A stretch of 64,000 bases of DNA, taken from NCBI GenBank assembly GCA_023213395.1, contig CM041465.1, positions 222,525,741-222,589,740 of the forward strand, written 5' to 3'. The notes under the pieces were generated by a model. The model was not told the origin of the DNA. It saw nothing but the letters and a program-made list of their open reading frames with translations, and did not search any database. Of the stretch, positions 50,576 to 62,307 are shown in pieces. Source of the DNA: Cycas panzhihuaensis (taxonomy: Eukaryota; Cycadophyta). The number at the start of each line of letters is the position of its first letter. Position 1 is the first letter of the stretch. The position numbers and the translations under genes are program-made.

Positions 50576-51800
50576 GCGATTATCGTGGTGGACAATTGTA
50601 AGAACATCAGAGTTTCCATGATGAGTTTCATTGAGATGATGTCGTAGGGAGATAGGCAAATACTAAGACACTGCAGACTTTTGAAGATTATTAGGACACC
50701 ACAGTATGTGCCAAATCAACATCTCCTAGTGGATATAGTCTCCTACTTGGATCATAGGTGGCATGTTTTCCACCTTCCCCATATAGAAGACATCATGATC
50801 ACACCAGGAGACATCACGAGGATTCTGGGAGTATCAACAGGAGGAGCGCTAGCCTCGCTGGGTACATTACCTAGCACAGATGCTACACACATGGAGGCGA
50901 CCATGTATTTCATGGGCCAGGGTAGATGAGATTGATGAGGGGTGTCAATATAGACTATGGTGATGTCTAGGATTCCTCGAGTGAGCAAACTCATCGCTCT
51001 AGGAATTCTGTTCTGGATCTCCCAGAAACAAAACTACAGGGACATACCAAGTATGTGGATGGCTACCGTAAGGATATGTGAGGAAAGAGAGAGGTTGGGT
51101 TGGGTTGCCTTGATAGTAACAAATAGGGTTGCCCAGTTAGATACTATCTGAGTGGCAGGGAGAGGTGGCTTTTCATATTGTACTTTATTATAGTGTTGGT
51201 TTTTTTATCACTTTGGGGCAGTGGCACCACCCAGAGGGCATCATCCTATCTCAGCATGAGCGCCCATGGTGCACAATTGGTAGACTCAGTTCAAGGGGAC
51301 TGAGGACTAAGTACATATCTAGAGATCGACAAAGGCAACATTGTTAGACCTCCTTACTCCAGCAGACTATACGGTAGGCCCATATAGAGGACTGTATTGG
51401 GATAGTGATGACGGGGCAGGTGAGTTAGGAGGTGACCCAGGTGAGGGTGGAGGTGACAATAGAGGTAATGGGGTAGGCCCATCAAGAGCTGGAGGATGAG
51501 AGGCAGGTACTTTAGGAGCTACAAGAGGTGACGTAGGTCCCTCGGGGGCTATAGGAGGAGATAGGCCACCAGCACAGAGGGGAAGAGGAGCAAGTAGAGC
51601 TCTGGCAATAGTGGTGGTGATAGTAGTAGTAGCAGAGGTGGTAATAGTTGTAATAGATAGGGGAGAGGAGATAGAAGAGATCCTAGCTGGCCAGGAGGTA
51701 GGAGAGGTGGTACCAAAGGTTAAGGAGGGTAGCCCAGCAGTTGAGGGAGCTCCCATGGAGGAGGTGGTCATTAGAGTCATGGAGTCAGTCATCCTAGTAG

Positions 51801-51925
51801 GTGAGATACTACCCTTACCTAACATCTTTCGACCATTAGCTACTTAGATAGCTTACTTTGATTTAGATTTTGATGCTTTCATAAATATATGTATATACCA
51901 ACATATGGTATATACAGTTTGGTAG
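51801..51925 (+). other. Predicted intron 2 of the antisense gene, element 4 (125 nt)
   Basis: CTAGTAG/GTGAGATACT donor, ACAGTTTGGTAG/GAGC acceptor, phase 1 (ILVG-AAEMVRL). Confidence 0.68.
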
Positions 51926-52285
51926 GAGCAGCAGAGATGGTGAGGTTGGTGAAGGCAATATCTTGGGAGCTATTTTCCTATATCTACACAGAGGGGAAAC
52001 CTCCCATCTAGGCTGGAGAGGAGCCTCGATCGGCAAGGGCCTATATGGTAACATTTGCCCTATTGATTAGGGCCAAGGATATATAGTTGGCAAAGTCTTA
52101 AGAGCACTAGGCGAGTGTTGGACAACTGCAAGGGGAGCTATATAGGATCCACCCAGAGAAGGACCATACAATCATAGAGAGGAATACCTTATAAGGCTGG
52201 GCCAAGGTGCTAGAAGATCAACGAGGAGGAGCAGTAGGTGGGGATGTTGAGAGTCACATCTAAATTACTGTGTTGGAGGAGAGGG

Positions 52286-54842
52286 TGCATTTCCGGCTTA
52301 GGGAATGGATCTGAGAATCACCGACTCGTAAGTCTTGTATATTTCTCGCATTGTCATTGTTTTCATTTGATGAGTGTTTGCTTGCATGTCTGCATGTGTG
52401 TGGCTCCGTGGGCGACTTTGCCATCATCCACTCTTGTTTTAGCCTATGACGAATATAGCAGGGGCACACTCCCAGCGAGTGTGGCACCCTGGTGGCCATT
52501 TCACTTCTCACATCTGCCCTCCTCGCTTCTGGATCCATTCAGTTTGCACCACTTCCGCCCGTGTGATGACCCATCATCATTTGGTCAACTTGCCACCCTG
52601 GTTGAGCCCTATTTTTGCTCCTTTGGACCCGTTTGTTGGCTTGTTTACCCCCGGGTGGGTGTCTCAACCCCCTATTGGTCCTTTTCATCATCGCCCCAAT
52701 TTGGCCGTGGCGTATTTTGCCTCTAGGTGCATACTGCTTGAATTTTCATGGTGCAGGAATATCCGTGGTACCGCAGATTTCTGTACAAACATCTCGAGTT
52801 GTTTTTTAAAATCTGCCTTGGCAATTTCGCATTTATTACAAAACTGCCACATGGCTCGCGACTTAATTCTCTCCTAGCCGCGCCCTAATCGCTCGCTTCA
52901 GGGTTTGGTCTGAGTACTTAAGCCATTTTTGACTCATTTTTTAGGATTCTTTTGCTCACTTTTGGAAGGCTCTTCAAGGAAACAACATTCTGCTCTGCTC
53001 TTCCCTCTGTTACTGCTATCATCGGACTGCGTCCCTCCCTCTGATGACCTACTCTCCTTTGGCGTGGCTAGGACATTCTCGACCCCTCATACACCTTGGA
53101 GAGGGCCCCTTGGAGTGGTTCCAGTTGATCTTTGCCCAAGCAGTCCACAAGTGCCCCAAGTGCAGGTGTTTCCCTTCACATCTCTTTAGCAGGGTCTTAA
53201 ACTTCTTTGTACTTCAGATCTGGGTTGGTTTCTCAGCCCCTCTTCACTACTCCTTAGCTGAGGCAAGTCTCTTGCCTCCCTCACTTAGGTATCCTATGAT
53301 TTACATTGTTTTCTTTGTGATATTAATGCTATATCTTGCCTGCTCCTTGCTTGTCCTTGTGAGCTTGTTCCTTTCCTTTTAGTGGGCTATTTTGCCACTT
53401 TGTACATGCCTCTTGCACTGCATTTCTTTGCTAAAGGCAGTGGCGTTGAGGGTTGGCATAGGCTTTGGGAAGGAGCTGGGTGGATTCCGTACCACCTTCC
53501 ACGCTCCCTAAGCAGCTCTAAGCCCTCCAAAGTCTCCCTCTCGCCCTGTGCTGCCCTTGGTTTACAAACAAGGGTTTGTAGGCCCTCTTTTGGCCACCCA
53601 AACCAGCGCTGTCACAAGTTGCAGCGCTAATTTGAGGACCTTTGTTCAGGTTTGGGCAACTTGCATAAGTCCCAACCGCTAGTCTTTGCCTAACTCTCTT
53701 CCCGGCTGCCCGGCTTGCTCCTCATAGCATCCCAGTTCGCCGTAGGTTTTCTTGGGCCTCTCTTTGCCCCTTTGTTGCCATTTTCTAGCCCTTGCTCTTA
53801 GCCTTGCCCTCGCTGCCTTGTGGCTCTTAGAGGGAGGTTAGGGCATCATTTGCGGGAGGCAGGCCACTCCGAGGCTTACCGATCATTTACTTTCGCTTTG
53901 GTCGCTCTCTTTTGGGTACTTTCATTGTTAGATTGGCACTAACGCATGGGTATTTAGATTCACATTTATACTATTTAGGCATATATTGTTAGAATCTTGT
54001 ATTGCATGTTAGTGTCCTTCCTTCGGGAAGGAAGAGATTGTCATTGCTTGTAGGTATTTGGGAGCGTAGAGGATATCGTCCGTTAGTCCCGTTGCCGGTA
54101 AGTACCCTTGTATTCATTGTACTTTCAGACTTTCTTCATTTATTAGCTTTCGCTCCCTTCCTTTCTTTGGCATCGCATTTGATTTTCTGGGGAAGGTAAG
54201 GAAGCCCCTTTTCAATCTGCCTCAACATTCTGCATCTACGCATCACATGGAGTAGCTTAGTGCCCTTTCGAGGAGGCCTCCGTCACGCATGCCCTCGTTC
54301 CAGGTGCACGTCTTACTCTACCTCGCTACCTTTTTTTTTCTTTTGGTTCCTTCTTAGTAATTAACGCATTGAAAAGTAAAAAGGAAATTTGGTTTTGTAT
54401 TTGGTTATGTTTCGTTTGTTTCGTTACACGCAATTTTGCTACCTATAGGAAAGGTCGTAGGAACTCCCCTTCCCTACCTTTCCTCTTCTCCTCTTAGCCA
54501 CATGAGTTCCTCACCCCCCGCGTCACTTGTGTACCCGATTAGTTTGTTTAGGCACCCCTGGCCTATTCTCTTTGGATCTCCTCCTTCTCCTTCCGGCCAT
54601 CCAAGGGTGGGAGGGTCCTGCCCCCAGGTCAACCTAGGTTTGTCCTGCATATCTTCCTCTTTTGTTCGAAGCGGTGAAGGATCACCCGATAGTAGCCATA
54701 CTCCATTGCAGATCCTGAACTCGCTCAAGGCGCGGCGCTCTGCGTGGTAACTATTTACCTTATAGGTCCCACCTTCAGTTGTATCACCACCCACTCTCAC
54801 TACACCTATTAGTTAGGTAGCTATCCCGTAGACACGCATCCA
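52286..54842 (+). repeat. 5' LTR of element 3
   Basis: 2557 bases, TGCATTTCCGGC to CACGCATCCA. Collinear with the LTRs of element 1 with several small deletions. Candidate TATA TACTTAAG at 52915-52922. Confidence 0.88.
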
Positions 54843-54843
54843 C

Positions 54844-54862
54844 TGGCGACCATACTGGGGAC
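54844..54862 (+). other. Primer-binding site of element 3
   Basis: TGGCGACCATACTGGGGAC one base after the LTR end. It is the least mutated copy in the window. Confidence 0.8.
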
Positions 54863-55106
54863 TGCCAGTAAGGGAGCTAGTTTCCGCTCTCTTCCGTTGG
54901 TTTCGCTACCTTCTTGCGATCCTTTTATACCTATTTCGATCTCCACATTGGGCAGCCCCCAACGCGTGTTTTACCGTTCTCTCTTTTTCCCTAACATTGT
55001 TGGTTGATTTTGCATGTGACGCTTCTCTCGTCATTTGCGCGGTCTACCTCCATTGTTAGAGGACCCCGAGTATCGCCTTCTTCCTTTGTCAGATTCTGAT
55101 CTGACT

Positions 55107-57700
55107 ATGGAGGGATACTCTTCTGACTGGGCCTACCACACTTCAACCTTAGAAACCCATGCTTTTCCTTCTTCTATTCCTGGGTCCACCTAAGAGGGTG
55201 ATGACCCCCTTTATTACCCAAGTGACCAACACCTCTCACTTGATGTCCATCCTTCTACCCATGCCGTAGAAGTTTTTGCTCCTCTTGAGACTTACCACAT
55301 AGTTGGTGACTCTTATGAGGAGCATTCCGAGGAACCTACTTTGTTTGAGATCCCAATTACCTCTTATGAGTACATAGGGACTCCTCCTGTTGACGTAGTT
55401 AAAGCTCTCAACGAGTGTCACCGTGCGACACGCTTGCAACCGTGTCCTGGATGGCTTGAGGGTGCCCTTCGTGGAGGAGCCTCTTCCTCTTCTGCTCCTC
55501 CCCCGCACGCCTCATCCTCATCTACTCTTTCTTTGACAACGAACCCCTTTGTGCCTACGTGTGTGTCCCACTCGTTCTCTATTCCCGCGATGGGGGCACG
55601 TGTTGCACCTTCCATTCCCCATCGAGGTCTTAATGCTTTAGGATCTCCCCGTGGTGTGTCTTTCCCTCAATTGAAGGTTAGCATACCCGTTCCTAACCAA
55701 ACCAATGTGACGTCCCCTAATGTAGCGCATACCATTCCTAGCAGGCCTGCCGGTCCTACTAGCATCCCAACTACTAGTCATGTGGGATCCGCTCCCACGC
55801 ATCCTCAAACTCAACACGTTGGTGCTTCCTTCTACGTTCCCCCAGGGTATACTTCTCAACCTTGGGGACAGGGTAGAGGAAGTCGTCTTCCGGTTTATGG
55901 GGTGGATCCGCTACACCCATATGGGGTCGCTCCACCTACGGGTGGCCCATATGGGCAAAACCCGGTTCCACATCCCTCTTGCCCATCTTCCAATGTGATC
56001 CCATTCGTTGTGCCTTCACAAGGGAACCCGATTCCCTTCCAAGGCACCTACCCCCACGCCTCTTTTCAGCAAGGGGCGTTTCCTCAAGGAGGGATGGGTG
56101 ACCCACCCCCATCCACTCCTTGTGCATTACCTACTTCGACATTCGTTGACCCTATGGTCCAGGCAAGGGCACGCCCCTTCATGGACTTTAGGTCAACCTC
56201 TCTTTCCGTTGAGGCGTTAAGAACCAACTTGCTGCCTCATCCCCCTGAAGTTCCTAGATTCGATGGGACTTCGTCGCAAGACCCGGTGGAACATGTGCAT
56301 AGTTTTTCTATGGCATGCATCAATTACTGGGCTTACGACCATATTTTAATGAAATTGTTCCCGCGATCCCTATAGGGTGACACCCTCAAGTGGTTCTACC
56401 GTCTCCCTGCCCATTCTATCCATTCATTCCAGCAATTAGTGGACGAGTTCATCAACTATTTTGATGTAGCCCGTCCATTTGAGAGCGGAATGAAGTCCCT
56501 TCTTTCGCTCAAATAAGGTCACGATGAGATGAATCGTGACTTTGTGCGGCGATTCCATGACTTGCTTCACTCCACTAAGGCAACATTGCCCAAGGAGCTG
56601 AAGCGAGACCTTCGTCAACGCGCCGTCCAAGTCCATGTGGAAGTCCTCAAGATGGGGGCGACCACATGTGACTCCGTGATCGCCAAGTGTTTGGCATTGG
56701 AGGCTATTGAGATCCAAGCTGGTCTCAAGAAACCTCTTAAGCCCTCACAGCACCGTGAGGCACCACCCCCAACCAAAGATACCAAACCTTCACAACCTAC
56801 CCGGTCTTCCTCTCATCCGACCGCGAAGACTTTGGACCCTCTCACATCAGCCATACGCTCATTCGAGCGTACGATGAAGGAACTCAAGCTTCAAACTCCT
56901 TCATCTCCTACATCCAACAAACAAGTCCAACAAACTACCCAAGCTCCTCTTCCCAGGAATGGAAACGCCCAATCCTCTCAAGTGAGAAGGTCTGACCCTC
57001 CGCTTGAGAGGAAGTGGTGCTCCATTCATGGGGAGTGCTTCCATGACGATTCGCGTTATAGGGCCCAGCATCCAAAGGATGCCCCTCAACGTGATTCTTC
57101 CCCCAAACGGGCCTCAAGGCCTAATTTGGATCAACCAGTTCACAAGGATCCGTTCCCTAAACATGGGGAATGCGATCGCAACACCCAAACCAAGAACAAC
57201 CGAAACTGAGGAAGATCGCTTGATCCCCGTCCTTCCCGCGACAAAGGGAAGGGTGCCCGGAACTCGTCCTCTTCCTCTCGTTCTCCTAGCCGTCGCACCC
57301 CATCGCCTTCGCGACCCCGGAACAAGGGGAAGAAGGTGATCCAGTTGCTTGAAGCAACTCCTACCTACGCCCTTATGCGATCTCAAGCCGCCAAGGAAGC
57401 GGCGAGAGCTTCTTGTTCTTTCGCTCCTTTCGACCCTCTTCCGAAGAACCTTCCTCTGGAAGTCCCTCTCTTTCCCAAGGATATTCCTGTACGCCCGGGT
57501 CATTACGATTTCCGAAGGGCACTTACCCAACCTACCGGGAAGGGTAAGCCCTTCTCCATCATGGACGAGCTTCATACGGTCGCTGCAGGAATGTCCTTGA
57601 TGGACGTTCTCAGGAGTTGCCCCGAGCAACGGGCCCTCCTCCTAGAAGCTTTAGGATCAAGTGATGCGCCTGTCCATGCTTTGGGTGTCACCCAAGGTGG
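55107..57700 (+). pseudogene. gag of element 3
   Basis: ATG 55107 (MEGYSSDWAYHTSTLET). One long open part (55341-56375) covers the Ser/Pro-rich spacer and the start of the gag domain, RFDGTSSQDPVEHVHSFSMA. TAG interrupts before GDTLKWFY, and TAA at 56514-56516 is at the same codon as the TAG of element 1. The zinc knuckle at 57018-57059 reads CSIHGECFHDDSRY: the last ligand Cys is Tyr (TGT to TAT), which would abolish zinc binding. All open segments share one frame with protease, so gag and pol were a single ORF. Confidence 0.87.
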
Positions 57701-58200
57701 TGGACCCATTATCTCATTTGACCCTAAGGATCTTCCTCCCGCCGGTGAAAGGGGCGTCGGTGGAACTTCCCATTCACTATCACTATCGATACACACAGTT
57801 GTACTCTTGAAGGATTGTTGTCGACAACGGTTCTTCTCGTTAATGCCATGGCGTGTCATGCAAGAGCTTGGTATTTTCGCCTTGGAACCCGTTCCCTGGT
57901 GATGCCAAGGTTATGACGGTAGCGAGAAGACCCCTTTGGGATCTGTCGCGATTCCGCTCACCCTTGAGGGCAAGACCGTTCTTATCGATGTTGTAGTCCT
58001 CGACATTGACGTGGATTACAACCTTCTCCTAGGTCATCCATGGCTCGATCAGATGGGAGTCGTGTGCTCGACTCTTTGGGGACAACTTAAATTCGTCCAT
58101 GACAGACGAATGAGAGGGATTCCCCGCGAACGCCCATTTACCAAACAAACTCGTTCCACAAGTTCGGCAAACCAAGGTTCATCGACCCATGCCTCGACCT
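57701..58200 (+). pseudogene. Protease of element 3
   Basis: The codons for Val-Asp-Asn-Gly are present at 57820-57831, but a local frameshift puts them out of the main frame, which resumes at WRVMQELGIF. After a stop at the PW codon the rest is open: VVVLDIDVDYNLLLGHPWLD and on into the linker as one 319-codon frame. Same D-N-G site as elements 1 and 2. Confidence 0.8.
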
Positions 58201-59730
58201 GCTCTATTGGTATACCTAACCCATCCGAAGAAGATCCCACATCTTCTTCCCCTAGTCTCATGCGGTTTTCCCCTATTGGCGTTGGGAGTTACGGGTACCT
58301 TACTTCATTTAGTGACGATGAGTCACTCGACGAAGACAAGGATTGTCTCCACCCTGTCTCTTTCCTCCGCGCCAGTAGGTCGCACCTGTCTTGTTCTAAA
58401 TCCCCATCTAGAACCCCTCTCGCTGGTGAGACTAGCCATTCATATGTGTCACACGTCATTGCTCGTGTTGATCCGCTCGTCGCCAGTTCTTCTTCTTCAT
58501 TACCCCCCGTAGGTAATGGCTTTGAGGAATTGCCTTTCGCTCCTTCCGAGGAGCCTCTTCCTGGTTTTCCTTCAGATTCCCACAAGGAAGTTGAGCAACC
58601 CGGTGGCCATCACGGTCCCGTCGCTCTTACTCCTTCCAGTGCTTCCTCTACTCGAAGTAAGGTCATCCATGGGGTGGATTATTTCGAGGATGACGAAGCC
58701 CTGCTTGAGCATCTGGCGGGCCTTGTGCCTAACCTGCCTTCTGGTCACCACTGGCTTAGTCATCAGAAGATTCTCGCGATCGGATCCACGCTTGCCGATC
58801 CAATCCCGTCTCATGTTCCTCCTCTTCCTGTTGATCTTGCCCTCTCCACTTCGAGGAGGGAAATGCCATGTGCATGGGGGCAACCCAAGACATAGTCTTG
58901 GCCCCGGGTAAGGTCATTAAGGTCAGGTCAGAATGTTCCCCTGATGAGATAAGGGGGTACTCCCTTCTGTTCCAGGAGTTTCGAGACGTTTTTGTGTGGG
59001 ATTATGCTGACATGAAGGGAATCGACCCCTCGATTGTCACTCATAACCTCACCACTCTCCCCGGCGCTTGCCCTGTGCACCGGCGTCCCTTCACCGAAGC
59101 TCTCGCCCTTTGTCAAAATGGAGGTTGAGAAGCTTCTGGACGCTGGGCTTATTACTTCCATCGACTACCCTAAGTGGGTCTCTAATATTGTTCCCATTGC
59201 TAAGAAGAACATGGCAATTCGTATATGCGTCGACTTTTGCGACATCAATAATGCTTGTCCTAAGGACAATTTCCCGTTACCCTTCCTCAATCAAATCATC
59301 GATCGCATCGCCAGATTTGAAGTGATATCCCTAATGGACGGCTTCTCTGGTTATAACCAGATTCAGATTTCTCTCGAAGACCGCCATAAGACGGCCTTCA
59401 CTACTCCTTGGGGTACATTCACCTACAAGGCGATGCCCTTTGGCCTTGAAAATGTAGGTGCTACTTACCAAAGAGCCATGCATTTTATCTTCCATGACCT
59501 CATCAATGACATGCTAGAAGTCTTCATGGACGATATGATGGGTCTCTCCTGCGTTAGAGCCCATCACCTTTCCGACTTGCACGCCATCTTTTCACGATGC
59601 CGTAAGTATCACGTTAGTCTAAATCCGCTCAAGTGTGTGTTTGTCGTTACCTTGGGTAAACTCCTTGGATTCCTTGTACCAAACAAGGAATTCAGATCGA
59701 CCTTGACAAAGTCAGAGCGATCCTTGACAT
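58201..59730 (+). pseudogene. Linker and reverse transcriptase of element 3
   Basis: The linker RFSPIGVGSYGYLTSFSDDE is open to 58895. Small indels at about 58846 and 59090 shift the frame and restore it. RT shows DVFVWDYADMKGIDPS, SNIVPIAKKNMAIRICVDF, LMDGFSGYNQIQIS, KTAFTTPWGTFTYKAMPFGL, GATYQRAMHFIF and the catalytic LEVFMDDMMG (FMDD at 59523-59534). A frameshift follows GKLLGFLVP. One frame of 245 codons (59034-59771) contains most of the domain. Confidence 0.88.
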
Positions 59731-60330
59731 GCCGCCACCTAGAACTCAACGGCAGATTAAGTCGTTTCTAGGAAGGCTTGGTTTTCTTAGGCGCTTCTTA
59801 GCGATTTGTTGTGGCGCTAAACCCCTCATGAACCTATTGAAGAAGGGAGCTCCTTTTGACTGGTCTGACAAGACCCAAAAGGCCTTCGAAGGACTCAAGG
59901 AAGCCCTGGCTTCTGCTCCTACGTTGGCGCCTCCCCAATTCGATAGGCCCTTCATCATGTATACCTCAGTGACTGACGAATCCTTGGGCGCTATACTCGC
60001 TTAGGAGGATGACTCGGGAACTGAGAGAGCTATATATTTCATCAGTCACGCTCTCGTGGTTGCTGAGCTTAACTATTCTCCCACCGAGAAGGAGTGCCTC
60101 TCCTTGGTCCATGCAACCAAGAAGTTCAGGCACCACTTACTCGGCAACACTACCAAGGTGATCGTTTAATCCGATCCCTTGTGATACTTACTAACTCATT
60201 CAGATGTGATGTAGGGTTGGTCGTTGGTAGTCATACTCCAAGAATTCGACCTCCATATCGTTAACCAGAAATCAAAGAAGGGAATGATAGTGGCCGAGCA
60301 ACTCGCAGACGCCCCTATCACTAACTCCTT
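59731..60330 (+). pseudogene. RT-linked RNase H of element 3
   Basis: IKSFLGRLGFLRRF, KTQKAFEGLKEALASAPTL, RPFIMYTSVTDESLGAILA, ELNYSPTEKECLSLVHATKK, then EFDLHIVNQKSKKGMIVAEQ. TAG after GAILA and TAA at 60167-60169; the latter is shared codon for codon with element 1. Confidence 0.78.
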
Positions 60331-61656
60331 TGGTGCTCTCGTTGACGATTCTCTCCCCAATAAGTCTATCTTGGTGATTCAGGGAGCTTCTCCCCATCCG
60401 CTCATCGATAATGAGTGGTACGGCGACGATCACGGTATCTTCTGTGTGCAGCCAGCATGCCGATGCTAGTAGTAAAGTTAGATCTCGTATCCAGACTTCT
60501 GCCAGGCAATATCTCCTCGTGGATGAGGTATTGTATAAGAGGTCTTTCGATGGGATCCTCCTCCACTGCGTCACTACTGACGAAGCCGACCAGGTGCTCC
60601 ACGAATGCCACCACGGCATTTGTGGAGGTCACTTTGGGGGCCAGTCTATGGCTTAGAGGATCCTCTGCATGGGCTATTTCTGGCCATCCCTCTTTAAGGA
60701 CGCTCACGCCTTTGCTCTGAAATGTCGGTGATGTCAGGAACACGCCAACATTTCCCATGTGCCTTCCGAGGCCCTGCATCCCATTGTTTGGCCATGGCCC
60801 TTCACTCAGTGGGGACTAGACTTCATTGGGGCTATCTCCCCACCTTCGTCATCGCAGCACAAGTTCATCTTGACTGCCACGGAGTATTTCACCAAATGGG
60901 CGGAGGCCATTCCTTTGATCACTACTCCTGGTAAAACCATTGCCACATTCATTTATCAGCACATCATTTGCCGCTTTGAATTCTAGGCGTCTAATCACGA
61001 CAATGGAACTTAGTTACGTAATAAGGAGGTGGATGAGCTTTGTGAGAAGTTTAAAATTTCTCATAAGACTTCCTCCCCTTACTACCCTCAGGCAAACGGC
61101 CAAGTGGAATCTTTTAATAAGACTCTCGTCAGCATTCTCAAGAAAACCGTTGCTCAATCTCAAAAGGATTGGCACCTTCAGTTGCCCTCCGCCTTGTGGG
61201 CTTATCGTACCTCTATCCTTTCTGCCACGGGAATGACCCCGTTCTCCCTGGTCTCTGAGTCTTGAGGCAGTACTCTCGCTGGAGGTGGAGATTCCTTCCT
61301 TGCGAGTCTCCCTTCGAGGTTTCATCGACGAAGAGTCAATCCGTCAGGCTCACTTGCTGGACCTCAAAGCTTTGGATGAGAGATGCTTAGCCGCCTATCA
61401 GGCTAACCTAGCATCCAAAGCCCGCTCACAAAGGGCCTACGATAAACGCCTTCATTCCCGCCCTTTATTCTCTGGAGACTATGTCCTCAAGCTTGAATAT
61501 CTCCATGACCGTTTGACCAAGTTCAAACCCCGATGGGTTGGTCCTTTCGTCATTATCGAGTCCCTCGATAATGGTGCCTATAGGATAGCCACCCTGGAAG
61601 GGCTTGAATTTGAGAAAGCTGTCAATGGAAAGTTCCTTAAGAAGTTTTATACGTGA
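60331..61656 (+). pseudogene. Integrase of element 3
   Basis: HECHHGICGGHFGGQSMA, with CR-x-CQEH, forms the zinc domain (one Cys codon pair is split by a TGA). The core has WGLDFIGAI (Asp 60819-60821); a one-base deletion before GACAATGG takes the second Asp out of frame; Glu is in NGQVESFNKTL (61107-61109). Another frameshift follows FSLV. The C-terminus is an open 123-codon frame: ALDERCLAAYQANLASKARS, KFKPRWVGPFVI, LKKFYT, stop. No chromodomain. Confidence 0.87.
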
Positions 61657-62307
61657 TCTCTCGGCGATCTCTTCGCCCTGCTCCGAAATGAGCCTAAACT
61701 ACCATCTTAGGTTGTCCCCATTCTTCCCAACCACGGGTCGAATGGCAATTTAAGATGGATCCTTCTTCGTCTTTCTGGTTCCTTCCGCGGAACTCGTGTT
61801 TCCATGTCCTCTCGGGAACCCTTGTCATCTTGCTTGGGCATTCCCCAATCAGGAAGATACTTGGGGGCAGCGTTGCTCCCCTTTCTTGCCCGTCGTTTCC
61901 TTCGTATATTCCGCTATGCTCTTAGTGAGCGTGTATGCTGCTCTATCCTCTAACCTCACACCTCTCTGTCATCTCCGCTCACGACGTGTGTGTGTGTGTG
62001 CTCATGTTAGACATATAGCCATACGTAGAAGGAAACATGCCCATAACGTAAAACATCCACAATATAACATTCATAATACACCAAAAATAACCATACATGT
62101 CATCCATATGATACATCATACACAGCATCTCATATCCAAATGGGGTTCCAATCACCCCATGCATATATATATACATATCCAAAAAATCATGTCACATCAT
62201 ACATCCTGGGAAGCCGGTGTCCTTGTAAGGGGGGTACAATCATATGATCCTATATATGACCCGCTGGAGGCCCGTGCTTTCCCCTGCCAAAGCCATATGT
62301 ACATATC
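61657..62307 (+). other. Spacer between integrase stop and antisense-gene stop, element 3
   Basis: Homologous to 16494-17157. A short (GT)n near 61987 and ACATA-rich sequence. No product. Confidence 0.6.

Larger units (their letters stand above)
45168..52285 (-). mobile_element. Element 4 (Tat-like Ty3/gypsy), 3' part, outer copy of nest 2
   Basis: On minus: antisense gene (sense on plus), second RNase H, PPT, 3' LTR. The rest of the element, including gag-pol, lies beyond the insertion of element 3 and beyond the window. Same family as elements 1-3 by LTR start, RNase H and antisense gene. Confidence 0.85.
50054..52285 (+). pseudogene. Antisense spliced gene of element 4, truncated by element 3
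   Basis: Best-preserved frame of the family. Exon 1 (50054-50077) MAVARLDP; exon 2 (50576-51800, 1225 nt, the 3n+1 length the two intron phases demand); exon 3 from 51926, cut at 52285 by element 3. Exon 2 holds HRWHVFHLPHIEDIMITPGD and ITRILGVSTGGALASLG, the clearest plant-mobile-domain-like signature: W-x-x-F-H-L-P, then I-T-x-x-D-I-x-x-I-L-G. LGILFWISQKQNYRDIP, GRGGFSYCTLL, LLDLLTPADY and a low-complexity Val/Glu-rich tail follow. Exon 3 begins GAAEMVRLVKAISWELF. Stops (TAG/TGA at former Gln/Trp) disable it. Combining these exon lengths with exon 3 of element 3 suggests about 615 residues. Confidence 0.68.
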
